Positions 33,089 to 42,300 of a stretch of DNA of 44,763 bases are shown piece by piece. A program made the translations under genes and the position numbers. Under the pieces are notes generated by a model that saw only the letters and a program-made list of their open reading frames with translations, did no database searches and was not told the DNA's origin. How positions within the stretch are numbered: position 1 is the first letter of the stretch; each line of letters opens with the position of its first letter. The stretch spans positions 1 to 44,763 of the forward strand of contig NZ_NTGZ01000027.1 in the NCBI RefSeq assembly GCF_002551245.1, given 5' to 3'. The DNA is from Streptomyces sp. rh34. Its GTDB lineage: Bacteria > Actinomycetota > Actinomycetes > Streptomycetales > Streptomycetaceae.

Positions 33089-34012
33089 ATGCACGACAAC
33101 GCCCCCGACGACCGGTACGACCTGCTGGTCGTCGGGTCGGCCAACGCCGACCTGGTGATCGGCGTCGAGCGCCGCCCCGCGCCCGGCGAGACGGTCCTCG
33201 GCTCCGACCTGGCCGTCCACCCCGGCGGCAAGGGCGCCAACCAGTCGCTGGCCGCCGCCCGTCTCGGCGCCAGGACGGCTCTGCTCGCCCGGGTCGGCGA
33301 CGACGACCACGGACGCCTCCTGCTGGAGACCCAGCGCGCGGCGGGCGTGGACACGGACGGCGTCCTGGTGGGCGGGGCCCCCACCGGCGTCGCCCTGATC
33401 ACCGTCGACCCCTCGGGCGACAACAGCATCGTGGTCTCCCCGGGCGCCAACGGCCGCCTCACGCCCGAGGACGTCCGGGCGGCGGCCCCGCTGCTGGCCG
33501 CCGCCCGGGTGATCTCCGTACAGCTGGAGATCCCGCTCGACACGGTGGCCGAGACGGTACGCGGCCGGGGGCCGGACGCCCGCCTCGTCCTCAACCCGTC
33601 CCCGCCCGCCCCGCTTCCCGAGGAGGTGCTCGCCGCCTGCGATCCGCTGGTGGTCAACGAGCACGAGGCGCGGTACATCCTCGGTGACGGCGCGGGGGAG
33701 GCCCCGCACGACTGGGCGCCGGCGCTGCTCGCGCTGGGCCCGCGCTCGGTCGTGATCACCCTCGGCGCGGCCGGGGCCCTGGTGGCGGACAGCCGTACGG
33801 AATCCCTGGACCACCTGGTCAGCCCGAAGGTCGAGGCCCTCGACACGACCGGCGCCGGGGACGCGTTCACGGCTGCCCTGGCCTGGCGTCTGGGCCGTGG
33901 CGACGAACTGCGGGAGGCGGCGGCCTTCGCGGTCCGGGTGGGCGCGGCGGCGGTCACGGCGCGGGGGGCGCAGGAGTCGTTCCCTACGCTGGAGGAGGTC
34001 GACGCGCTGTGA
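33089..34012 (+). CDS. rbsK: Ribokinase
   Basis: 307 residues from ATG 33089, with AGGAAG nine bases upstream; an in-frame ATG at 33068 is less well placed. PfkB-family signatures are present: VVGSANADLV near the N-terminus, GGKGANQSLAAARLG (about 46-60), and the catalytic DTTGAGDAFTAAL, whose GAGD holds the base Asp. The enzyme phosphorylates D-ribose to ribose-5-phosphate in the cytosol. Its last codons overlap the rbsD start by four bases. Confidence 0.95.
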   Translation: MHDNAPDDRYDLLVVGSANADLVIGVERRPAPGETVLGSDLAVHPGGKGANQSLAAARLGARTALLARVGDDDHGRLLLETQRAAGVDTDGVLVGGAPTGVALITVDPSGDNSIVVSPGANGRLTPEDVRAAAPLLAAARVISVQLEIPLDTVAETVRGRGPDARLVLNPSPPAPLPEEVLAACDPLVVNEHEARYILGDGAGEAPHDWAPALLALGPRSVVITLGAAGALVADSRTESLDHLVSPKVEALDTTGAGDAFTAALAWRLGRGDELREAAAFAVRVGAAAVTARGAQESFPTLEEVDAL

Positions 34013-34398
34013 AGAAGTCGGGCATCCTCAACCGCCACCTGGCGGGCGCGCTCGCCGAACTCGGCCACGGCGACGGCGTCCTGGTCTGCGACGCCGGCAT
34101 GCCGATCCCACCCGGCCCCCGCGTGATCGACCTGGCCTTCCGCGCCGGGACCCCGTCGTTCGCCGAGGTGCTGGACGGCCTGCTCGACGAGCTGGTCGTG
34201 GAGGGAGCGACGGCCGCCCAGGAGATCCGTGAAGCCAACCCGGAGGCCGCGGCGCTTCTGGACGGTCACTTCCCCTGGCTGGAACTGGTCCCGCACGACG
34301 GCCTCAAGGCGCTCACATCGGCGGCCCGCCTGGTCGTACGGACGGGGGAAGCCCGGCCCTACGCGAACGTGCTGCTGAGATGCGGGGTCTTCTTCTGA
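34009..34398 (+). CDS. rbsD: D-ribose pyranase
   Basis: 129 residues from GTG 34009. It has the RbsD N-terminus MKKSGILNRHLAGALAELGHGD, with the catalytic His at residue 20. DAGMPIPPG and the C-terminal RTGEARPYANVLLRCGVFF, conserved in the family, are also present. It interconverts pyranose and furanose forms of D-ribose so that ribokinase can use them. It is the last gene of the operon. Confidence 0.95.
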   Translation: MKKSGILNRHLAGALAELGHGDGVLVCDAGMPIPPGPRVIDLAFRAGTPSFAEVLDGLLDELVVEGATAAQEIREANPEAAALLDGHFPWLELVPHDGLKALTSAARLVVRTGEARPYANVLLRCGVFF

Positions 34399-34535
34399 GC
34401 GCGTGCGCTCCTTCCCGACCGGTCGCGACGACGGTACGGGACCTCGGTCCGGCGGGACGGGCGTGCCTGGGGCCGCACGTTCCGCCGGGCTGAACGTCCC
34501 GTTCGTCGAGTGGTCACCCCCACCGAGAGGTGACC
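34397..34535 (+). terminator. Hairpins after rbsD
   Basis: GAGCGC-GT-GCGCTC (34397-34410) overlaps the rbsD stop and is followed by CTTCC. A second inverted repeat, GGTCACC (34512-34518) with GGTGACC (34529-34535), lies 114 bases later. Either may terminate the ribose operon; the second could instead be an operator for the next gene. Confidence 0.35.
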
Positions 34536-34684
34536 TGATCTGCGCGAGGTGAAGTGCGCGACGGAGAGGAGGAGTTCGGGCCGCGAGGATATTCCTGGCG
34601 CATCCTGCCGGGGCGAGCTAGGCTCCCCGCGATGACTCACTCCATGAACAGATTGGGGGACCCGTCCGCGCAAGGTGAGTGCTG

Positions 34685-36121
34685 ATGCTCACTTCGACCG
34701 CGAACCGGGATACCCACCCGTCCCTCCCGTCCTTCTGGCCGCGCGTACGCGAGTTCGCCGTGCCGGCCCCGATGATCGAGACCGCGACCGCCCGCCGTGA
34801 GGCCGGGGACTGGGCAGGAGCGTGCGCCGCCGCAGGCGTCGACATCGATTTCCGCCTCCGGTCCGTGGCGCGCGGCCACGGCCGGGAACTCGCCGCCCGC
34901 ATCCGGGCGGACCTGCGCCGGCTGGCTCCTGACCTGCTGCGCTGGCACATGCCGAGAATCGCCCCGCACGGGCTGCTGCGCCCGGGGCTGACGATCGCCC
35001 TGGCCCGCTACGACCCACCGGAGCGCGACGGGCCGGGCCCTCTGCACCTGGTCGTCCGGACCCCGCCCGCCTGGGCGGACGCGGGGCAGCGGATCAGCCT
35101 CGCGCTGTGGGACGGTTCCCCTGCCGAGCCCACCGCCCGCCGTCATCCTCACCCGCGTCCGAACCGGCGCTTCCGCTTCGATCTGCACCGCCACCTGTGG
35201 GACGCGCGCAGGACCGATGAGCTACGGATCCGCTCCGGCCCCGCCGCCCGGCCCGCCGGCCGGGAAACCGAGGCCGCCGCCCGGGACCTGTGGGGCTCCG
35301 TCCCGCCGGACCTCCCCTGCGCCGTCGACCGCTGGGCGGCGGAAGCGGCGATTCTGCTCCGCGCCGAGGGGCAGGGGTCATGCGGCACGGTGAGCGTGCG
35401 GCTGGGCGGCCGGCACCGGCTTCTCCTGGAACTGGACGCCGGCGCGGACGGTCGGGGGACGCCTGTCGCGCGGGTCGCGGCGGCGGTCCCGGGCGCGTCG
35501 GCGTCACCGGTGCTCCCGGACGCGGCCACCTGGATACTGCCCGACCTCGACCTGCTCCGCACCGGGGCGATCGAGGCCGGTCAGCTGCACCCGCTGGTCG
35601 CGCGGGCCCTCGTGCCGGATCTCCCGCCGCCCGCTCCGGCGTCGGCCCCATCACGTACCGGCGACCGGGCGGGAGCGTCACGCCTCGTGGCGTGCCGGGG
35701 AGCGCAGCACCGGATCGGCCTGGTCGAAGGGGCGCTCGCTCCGCTGGACCACGATCCGGCCGAGGTCCGCCGTGAAGAACTGCTGGTCGCCCTGACCGGC
35801 ACGCCGCTGCCCTGCCTCCAGGCCATCGACGAGGCGCACCGACGTCCGGACTGCCTCACCGGTGTCCGCGAACGCCTCGACCACGGGGACATCGCCGGTG
35901 CGCTGGCCGTCGTCGAAGGGCTGCTCGGGCCTGGGGCGGTGCTGCGCGACGGTCCTCTGCGGGACGAACTGGAGGCTGCCGCGCAACGGCGGATCACCTA
36001 CGGGCTGTTCCGGGCCGACCTGCTCGGTCCCGGGCCCATCCGCCACCGCTCCGACCCCCGCCGTCCCGTCGACCCCCGTCCTCGGCGAGCCCGGCGCCCG
36101 CGCCACACAGCCGTCCGCTGA
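34685..36121 (+). CDS. Uncharacterised protein leading a MoxR/vWA cluster
   Basis: 478 residues from ATG 34685, with AAGGTGA seven bases upstream; a GTG at 34679 is in frame. The sequence is Arg/Ala/Pro-rich and I do not recognise a domain. It has helical N-terminal segments (about 30-95) and beta-like segments near 100-145 and 225-275. It ends in a basic Arg/Pro tail (RRPVDPRPRRARRPRH). No signal peptide or membrane helix is visible. It sits 106 bases before the MoxR gene on the same strand. MoxR-vWA pairs often have a third, lineage-specific protein that acts as a client or effector, as in the described vWA-MoxR-associated systems. That role is possible here but rests on position. Confidence 0.75.
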   Translation: MLTSTANRDTHPSLPSFWPRVREFAVPAPMIETATARREAGDWAGACAAAGVDIDFRLRSVARGHGRELAARIRADLRRLAPDLLRWHMPRIAPHGLLRPGLTIALARYDPPERDGPGPLHLVVRTPPAWADAGQRISLALWDGSPAEPTARRHPHPRPNRRFRFDLHRHLWDARRTDELRIRSGPAARPAGRETEAAARDLWGSVPPDLPCAVDRWAAEAAILLRAEGQGSCGTVSVRLGGRHRLLLELDAGADGRGTPVARVAAAVPGASASPVLPDAATWILPDLDLLRTGAIEAGQLHPLVARALVPDLPPPAPASAPSRTGDRAGASRLVACRGAQHRIGLVEGALAPLDHDPAEVRREELLVALTGTPLPCLQAIDEAHRRPDCLTGVRERLDHGDIAGALAVVEGLLGPGAVLRDGPLRDELEAAAQRRITYGLFRADLLGPGPIRHRSDPRRPVDPRPRRARRPRHTAVR

Positions 36122-36227
36122 CCCCGGGGTTGCCGGGTCTGTCGGTCCCCGCACCGTGACCGCCCCCCGCCCGCTCCCGTACTCACCCATGCTCATTCGC
36201 CCTTCGCACACCCTCAGGTGATCACCC

Positions 36228-37487
36228 ATGCTGATGAACACTCCGTCCGCCGTGCCCCCGGATGCCGCTCCCGTCTCCCAACTCGCCGTCGCCGACACGC
36301 TGATGAGTCTGCTCCGCGACACCACCACCGAGCCGCGTCCCGACATCCAGCTGGAGGCGCTGACCCTGGCGGTCTCCGCCGACCTGCCCGTGCTGCTCTG
36401 GGGCGAGCCGGGGATCGGCAAGACCGCGGCCCTCACCCAGCTCGCCGCCTCCCTGGACCTGCCGCTCACCACGGTCATCGCCAGCGTGCACGAGCCGTCC
36501 GACTTCTCCGGGCTGCCCATCGTCGGCGACGACCCCGCCGAACAGGGGGTGCCGATGGCCCCGCCGGACTGGGCCGTCCGCCTCGTGCGCGCGGGACGCG
36601 GGCTGTTGTTTCTCGACGAGCTCTCCACCGCACCGCCCGCCGTGCAGGCCGCGCTCCTCCGTCTCGTACTGGAGCGGCGGATCGGAGCACTGCGGCTCCC
36701 GCCCGGCGTACGGATCGTGGCCGCCGCCAATCCGCGCTCCTCGGCGGCCGACGGCTGGGAGCTGAGCCCGCCGCTCGCCAACCGTTTCGTCCACCTCCAG
36801 TGGACCCACGACCACGAGGTGGTCGTACGGGGGCTCGCCGGCACCTGGCCCCGTGCGACGCTGCCCCGCCTCGACCCCGGAAAGCTGCCCGAGGCCGTGG
36901 ACTTCGCCCGGCGCGCGGTGTGCGGGCTCCTCTCCGCCCGCCCCACGCTCGTGCACCGGCTGCCCACCACGGAGACACGCCGGGGCGGGCCGTGGCCGTC
37001 GCCGCGCAGCTGGGACATGACGCTGAACCTGATCGCGTTCGCGACCGCCGCCGGATCCTCCCGGGACGTGCTGTCCTTGCTGGTCCGGGGAACGGTGGGG
37101 GACGGCCCGGGGCTGGAGCTGCTGGCGAGCCTGGACCGGATGGACCTTCCGGACCCCGAGGAGCTCCTCGCCGACCCGGCGCGAGCCGTCCTGCCCGAGC
37201 GCGGCGATCTCCGCCAGGCCGCGCTGGACGGGGTTGTCGCGGCGGTCCGTACCCGCCCGGACAGAACCCGTTGGGACGCGGCGTGGGCGCTGCTCGTCCG
37301 GGCGCTGGAGTCCGGAGCCCCGGATCTGGTGGTCGTCCCGGCGACCACCCTCGCAGCGTTGCGCCAGGAGGACTGGGACGTACCGGCCTCCATCGAACAG
37401 CTCGCAGGCGTCGTGTCGCTGTCCGGGCGAGCGGACCGCGCGGCGGCGCGGGTCACGGCGAAGGCGAAGGCGGCGGCGGGCCGATGA
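36228..37487 (+). CDS. MoxR-type AAA+ ATPase
   Basis: 419 residues from ATG 36228; a second ATG six bases on is also possible. Walker A is GEPGIGKT (59-66) and Walker B is LLFLDE (126-131). These are followed by a sensor-1 AAANPR and an ANRF arginine-finger segment, all as in MoxR/RavA ATPases. The upstream gap has an 11-base direct repeat TCACCCATGCT (36183 and 36222) that includes the start codon. MoxR proteins work as chaperones that remodel or load metal into partner vWA proteins. The stop overlaps the vWA start by four bases, so equal expression is likely. Confidence 0.93.
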   Translation: MLMNTPSAVPPDAAPVSQLAVADTLMSLLRDTTTEPRPDIQLEALTLAVSADLPVLLWGEPGIGKTAALTQLAASLDLPLTTVIASVHEPSDFSGLPIVGDDPAEQGVPMAPPDWAVRLVRAGRGLLFLDELSTAPPAVQAALLRLVLERRIGALRLPPGVRIVAAANPRSSAADGWELSPPLANRFVHLQWTHDHEVVVRGLAGTWPRATLPRLDPGKLPEAVDFARRAVCGLLSARPTLVHRLPTTETRRGGPWPSPRSWDMTLNLIAFATAAGSSRDVLSLLVRGTVGDGPGLELLASLDRMDLPDPEELLADPARAVLPERGDLRQAALDGVVAAVRTRPDRTRWDAAWALLVRALESGAPDLVVVPATTLAALRQEDWDVPASIEQLAGVVSLSGRADRAAARVTAKAKAAAGR

Positions 37488-38728
37488 CGACGACGGACAC
37501 GTCGAGCGCGCTCGACCTGGACAAACTGTTCGCCGCCCGCCTGCAGGCGGCCCGGGTCCGTCCCTACCTGGCGACCGCGCTGTTCGCCCTGCACACCGTG
37601 GAGTCACGGCAGGTCCCGACCATGGCGGTCGACCGGCACTGGCGGTGCTACGTCTCGCCGACCTTCGTGGCCCGTACCCCCGTCGAGGAGCTGGCCGGGG
37701 TCTGGGTCCACGAGGTGTCGCACCTGCTGCGCGACCACCACGGCCGCAGCGACCGGGTCGCCCGGCAGCGCGGCCTGACCGGACCGGGGGAGCGACTGCG
37801 GATGAACATCGCCGCCGACTGCGAGATCAACGACGACGTGTACGGCGACGGCCTGGCCCGGCCGAAGGGCATCGTCTACCCGTCGACGCTGCACCTGCCA
37901 CCCGGCGAGCTGATGGAGGACTACCTGTACCAGTTCCGCCTCGGCACGCGCACCCAGAACCTCGCCTGGCTGGACTGCGGAAGCGGCGCCGACGGGCTGG
38001 AGCGGGAATGGGATCTGGGGCCCGACGGCGCGCACGGGCTCAGCGCGCACGAACAGGACGCGGTCCGCTTCCGGGTGGCGCAGGGCATCACCGGCCGGCC
38101 GGGAAACGCGTCGAAGGGGTGGAAGCGGTGGGCGGAGGAGGCGTTCCATCCTCCGCAGCCCTGGCGGGATCTGCTGGGCGCCGCCGTCCGTTCGGCCGCC
38201 TCGGGGCTCGGCGCGGGGGAGGACTACACCTACGGCCGCCCGTCGCGACGAGCCACCGGACTGCCCGGTGTCGTCCTGCCCAGCCTGCGGCGCAGACCAC
38301 CCCGGGTCTCCGTCGTCATCGACACCTCCGGCTCGGTCAGCGACGCCGAACTGGGCAGCGCCCTCCTGGAGGTCGCCGCCATCGCGCGTGCGGTGGGCGG
38401 CCGCCGCGACCTGGTCACCGTCCTCGCGTGCGACGCGGCGACCCGGGTCGTGCACCCGCTGTGCCAGGCCGAGGGCATCCCGCTGGTGGGAGGTGGCGGC
38501 ACGGACCTGCGTACGGGATTCGCCAAGGCGCTGCGGGCCCACCCCCGGCCCGACGCCATCGTGGTCCTGACCGACGGGCAGACACCCTGGCCTGCCTCGC
38601 GACCGGCATGCCGGACGGTCATCGGCCTGTTCCCGAGGGACCACAGACACCGTTCCTGGGACGAGGACAACCCCGACCACGTTCCTCGCCGACCGCCGGC
38701 GTGGGCGCGTGTGGTGGAGATCGGGTAG
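37484..38728 (+). CDS. vWA domain protein with metallopeptidase-like HExxH motif (DUF2201-like)
   Basis: 414 residues from ATG 37484, overlapping the MoxR stop as ATGA. The frame is open far upstream, but there it is antiphase to MoxR. The N-terminal half has HEVSH (His76, Glu77, His80), a zinc HExxH motif, with AADCEINDD about 30 residues later. This is the layout of the putative metallopeptidase domain that precedes vWA in DUF2201 proteins. The C-terminal half is a von Willebrand A domain with the MIDAS residues DTSGS and a later GGGGTD. It is the partner of the MoxR ATPase. Whether it is a protease or only a metal-binding scaffold is unknown. Confidence 0.9.
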   Translation: MTTTDTSSALDLDKLFAARLQAARVRPYLATALFALHTVESRQVPTMAVDRHWRCYVSPTFVARTPVEELAGVWVHEVSHLLRDHHGRSDRVARQRGLTGPGERLRMNIAADCEINDDVYGDGLARPKGIVYPSTLHLPPGELMEDYLYQFRLGTRTQNLAWLDCGSGADGLEREWDLGPDGAHGLSAHEQDAVRFRVAQGITGRPGNASKGWKRWAEEAFHPPQPWRDLLGAAVRSAASGLGAGEDYTYGRPSRRATGLPGVVLPSLRRRPPRVSVVIDTSGSVSDAELGSALLEVAAIARAVGGRRDLVTVLACDAATRVVHPLCQAEGIPLVGGGGTDLRTGFAKALRAHPRPDAIVVLTDGQTPWPASRPACRTVIGLFPRDHRHRSWDEDNPDHVPRRPPAWARVVEIG

Positions 38729-38732
38729 CGGG

Positions 38733-38760
38733 CGACGCCGCTCCCCGGCGGAGCCCGTCG
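38733..38760 (+). terminator. Hairpin ending the MoxR/vWA operon
   Basis: CGACG-GCTCC (38733-38744, with a two-base bulge) pairs with GGAGC-CGTCG (38750-38760), with a CCGGC loop. It begins five bases after the vWA stop. There is no U-run. Confidence 0.5.
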
Positions 38761-38789
38761 AGGCGTGGGCGCGTTCGTGCCGCGCCCAT

Positions 38790-38823
38790 GGCTCGCTCCG
38801 ATCCCACGGCTCGCTCCGATCCC
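38790..38823. repeat. Two-copy 18-base tandem repeat
   Basis: GGCTCGCTCCGATCCC occurs at 38790-38805 and 38808-38823 (period 18) in the noncoding gap before the amyloid-motif gene. It is likely slippage or a duplicated regulator site. Confidence 0.75.
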
Positions 38824-38942
38824 GCCTGCGGCTGGGCCTTACTCACCGAACCGCGGGACGGCGGCAGTGGTCTTCCATCACGATGGAGGACGGGTAACCG
38901 ATGGAGTGGCTGTCATCGGTCGTCGACGTGGAAGGAGCACCT

Positions 38943-39329
38943 GTGGAACCGATTTCGGAGGGACTGCTGATGGCGCTGGCCGGCGGGGCGGCGGGAAGCG
39001 CCGGCCAGCAGGTCTGGCATTCGCTGCGCGGCCTGGTCGTACGGAGGGACGCGACAGCGGGGGGTGAACCGTCGCGGAGTTCGATCGAGGGCGAGCTGAC
39101 GCTGCTCGAACAGCGCCCGCACGATACCGAGCGGGCGCGTTCTCTGGCAGAGGCCCTCAGGGAGCGGGCCGAGCAGGATCCTACCTTCGCCGCCGCTCTC
39201 GCAGGCCTGCGGGAACAGGGCGAACGCGCGCACCGGACACCGGGGGCCGCGAGGTTCGAGATCAGTGGAGGGACCCAGCACTCCGTCGTCCAGGCTCAGA
39301 ACATGCACGGTGACATCACCTTCAACTGA
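38943..39329 (+). CDS. Bell/glycine-zipper effector-like protein with C-terminal amyloid-type motif
   Basis: 128 residues from GTG 38943, chosen because AAGGAG lies five bases upstream; ATG 38901 is in frame but its GGAGG is 11 bases away. The N-terminus starts directly with a hydrophobic glycine-rich helix (LLMALAGGAAGSAG, about 8-21), then charged helices (about 40-95). The last 25 residues (104-128: FEISGGTQHSVVQAQNMHGD...) match the RHIM-like bacterial amyloid signalling pattern: Gly-rich turn, V-V-Q core, then an H-G-D/I strand. A glycine-zipper helical domain followed by such a motif is the layout of bacterial Bell-type cell-death effectors, analogous to fungal HET-S. The downstream NACHT protein carries a matching motif at its N-terminus, and the genes overlap. 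Predicted role: a membrane-permeabilising effector templated by the NACHT receptor. Confidence 0.8.
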   Translation: MEPISEGLLMALAGGAAGSAGQQVWHSLRGLVVRRDATAGGEPSRSSIEGELTLLEQRPHDTERARSLAEALRERAEQDPTFAAALAGLREQGERAHRTPGAARFEISGGTQHSVVQAQNMHGDITFN

Positions 39330-42300
39330 GAGCGGAGACACGGCGTCGCGTCATCCGGCCGGCGACGGGCCCCGCTTCGAGGTCTCGGGCGGGCGTCAGC
39401 GGAACGTGATCCAGATCGCCCATGTCGACCGGCTCGAACTGGCGGCGGTGACGGGTGGCCCGTCCGAGGGACACCGCCGACCCGGGGCGGACGCCTGGTT
39501 CGGCTGGGTCGCCGGGCTCGCGGGAGCCGCGTTCGCCGTGATCCTGCTCCTCGCCCGGCCGGACCTGCCGCTCCCGCGAGGGCTCGATCCCGGCCCCGTG
39601 GCAGCGGGTTGGCTGCTCCTGACAGGCGTCGTCGTTCTGTCCGCGGGCCGATGGGTCCTCCTCCGCGCTCGTGACCGCCGTATGCGCCGGTGGTTGTCGG
39701 ACCCCCATCTGGCGCGTGCTGTCGAGGATCTCACCGAGGACCTGTCACTCCGCTACGGCGGGGACGAGCGCTGGGAGCTGATCCGCAACCCGGAGCCCAT
39801 CGAGGTCCCGTGGCGGGAGGAGGAGCAGGGAGGCGGCTCCGGCACGCCCGGCAGCGGCTCGGTCGCCGCGTACTTCCGTGCGACGCCCGCCCGTCGTCTG
39901 GTGATCACGGGTGGCCCTGGTGCGGGGAAGTCGGTGTTGGCCCTGCGCCTGGCGACCGAACTGCTCCAGGAGCGGCAGACCCGTGAGGGGCGGGAAGGAC
40001 CCGTACCGGTCATCGTTCCCCTCGCGTCCTGGGACCCCCGGGAGGGCCTGTACCCGTGGATCGCGCGGCACGTGGCGGCCGAGCACGCCCGCGCCTGCAC
40101 TCCCGTGACGGGTGCCCCACCGGTGGCGGTCGCCCTGGTCCTCCTGCGGACGAGGCGGGTCCTGCCCATCCTGGACGGCTTCGACGAGATCCCCGCGGAT
40201 GTGCGCAAGCGCGCCATGCGCCGGCTCAGGGAAGGCACGAAGGGCGGCTTCCCGTTCGTGCTCACGAGCCGCCGGGACGAATACCACGAACATGTTCCTG
40301 AACAGAACGTGTTCTCGCGCACGGAGATCACCCTGTGCCCCCTGGCGGACAGCGCCGTGGCCGCGTATCTGAATCCCGGCGGACGGCCGGGGTCGCGCTG
40401 GACCGAGGTGCTCTCCCGGTTGGAGGGGGCCGCCGACGGTACTCCGGAGGACCGTTTGCTCAGCGTGCTCCAGGTGCCGCTGATGGCGAACCTGGCCCGC
40501 GAGGCGTTCAGCGAGGAGGGCGCGGACCCTCGCGAACTCCTCGCACCGGGTGCCTTCGCCGACACCACCGCCATCGAACGTCGCCTCTACGACGCCTATC
40601 TCGATGCCATCTACAGCCCGTCCCACGAGGAACGAACGGGCTGGGATCCACAGACCGCACGCGGCTGGGCGGGCTTTCTGGCCGCACGGATGAAAGCCGA
40701 CAGCCTGGAGTACCTCGCGTGGTGGCGTCTCGACGAGCACGTGCCCCGGCACGTCCGCGTCCTCGCTCTCGTTCCGGCCTTCACGCTGAGTGTCGCGCTC
40801 ATGGTGCGACTCGATCTGGGGTCGTGGGGCTGGCCGGGCAGCATCGGCCTCTCGCTGTGGCAGGCGTACGCGATCGTGTGCGCGCTCGCCCTTCTTCACA
40901 CGGCGCTCTCGGCGGCGGACGAGGAGCACCGTCCGCCCCAGCAGATCGTCCGCCCCACCGGTACGCGCCTGCGCGGGGCGGTGAGGGGGTGGCGCGGCAC
41001 GACCCTGGCGGTCTTCACCGCGGCCTGTCTCACGGCGGGTTGGTCGACCGCGGTCTCCACACGCTCCGGACTGTGGCTGTGGGCCATGACGGCGATCAGC
41101 TGGGTGACGGTGCGATGGTGCGGCCGACGACTGTTCCTCGCCGCCGACGACCCGTTCCTGGCGCGCTCGCCGGGGGCACTGCTGCGGTCGGACCGGCGCT
41201 CCACGTTCGCCCTCGGCTGGCTCTTCACCGCCGGGCCACCGGCTCTGACCGTCCTGTGCGGCCTGCCTCTTCTCCTGCTGGGGTTCTGGTTCGCGGCCAG
41301 GGCCGTAGACGCTTCCGCCGGATCCAGCGCCGACGAGAGCGCGGTGGGGTTTCTTGTCGATGTGCTGACGGAGTCTCCGTTCATCGTCGTGATCGTCGCG
41401 TTGAACGGAGCCTGGTCCTACCGCGACCGGCTGGTCCCGCTCACGCTCGTGCTGCCGTTGATCATGCTGGCCCTGTATGCCGTCACCCCGGCGGCGCGGG
41501 GCGCCGTCACCACCGGCGACTGGGCCTTCACCGTGCTGGCAGCCCTGGTCTGCTGGCTGCTCCACGGGACGGCCGTCTCGGCGTGGGGCCGGTTCCAGGT
41601 GGCCCGTCTGTACCTTGCGGCTACGGGCAGCCTGCCCCTGGGACTCATGGCGTTCCTGAAGGACGCACACCAGCGCGGTGTGCTCCGTCAGTCCGGAGGC
41701 GCCTACAGCTTCCGCCACATCGAACTGCGGGACCGTCTGGCGCAAGCAGTGGCCGAGGAGACGCGGAGAGAGGTCCGACATCCGTTGCCGGGGCGACAGC
41801 TGATGTCCGGAGCGTTCGCCCTCGCGCTCATCGTGGGAGGCTACGCGGTGACGCTCCAGGGCGCCGCACAGGCTGCGCCCGGCTCCGGACCGGTACGCTC
41901 ACTGCCCGCCGCGTGCCGTCTCCTCGACGCTGAGCACGTCGCCGAACTCACCGGCGGTGCGGACACCTCCCCGTCGACGCCGACGACGACGTACGTGCTG
42001 AGCCCGTGGGAGCCGGGCTGCGTCGTGACTGAGCAGCCGTCGTTCCCGCGAGCAGTACGCATCGAGGCCGGCACGCGGATATTCGAGCCCCTCTTCGACC
42101 AGAGCGCGGTGATCCTCGCGTCACGTCAGTTCGCGTCCTGGCGGAGTTCCTCCTTCCGGTTCGGGCTGGTCACGGACGGGGATCCGCGAAGCCTGGAAGG
42201 GCTCGGGGACGAGGCACGCCTGCACACGGGACGCCACTTGTTCGACGACGTCGGCCGGCAGATCCTCATGGCCGCTGTGGTGGAAGTGCGCAAGGACAAC

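Noticed and set aside
30937..34296. Very long minus-strand frames opposite the ribose operon (also 29043-31688)
   Set aside because: They are antisense to well-supported genes, have biased Asp/Gly/Arg composition and no domains, which is typical of GC-rich shadows.
36218..38728. An 836-residue vWA protein
   Set aside because: The first half is an out-of-frame reading of the MoxR gene; the ATGA at 37484 is the natural start.
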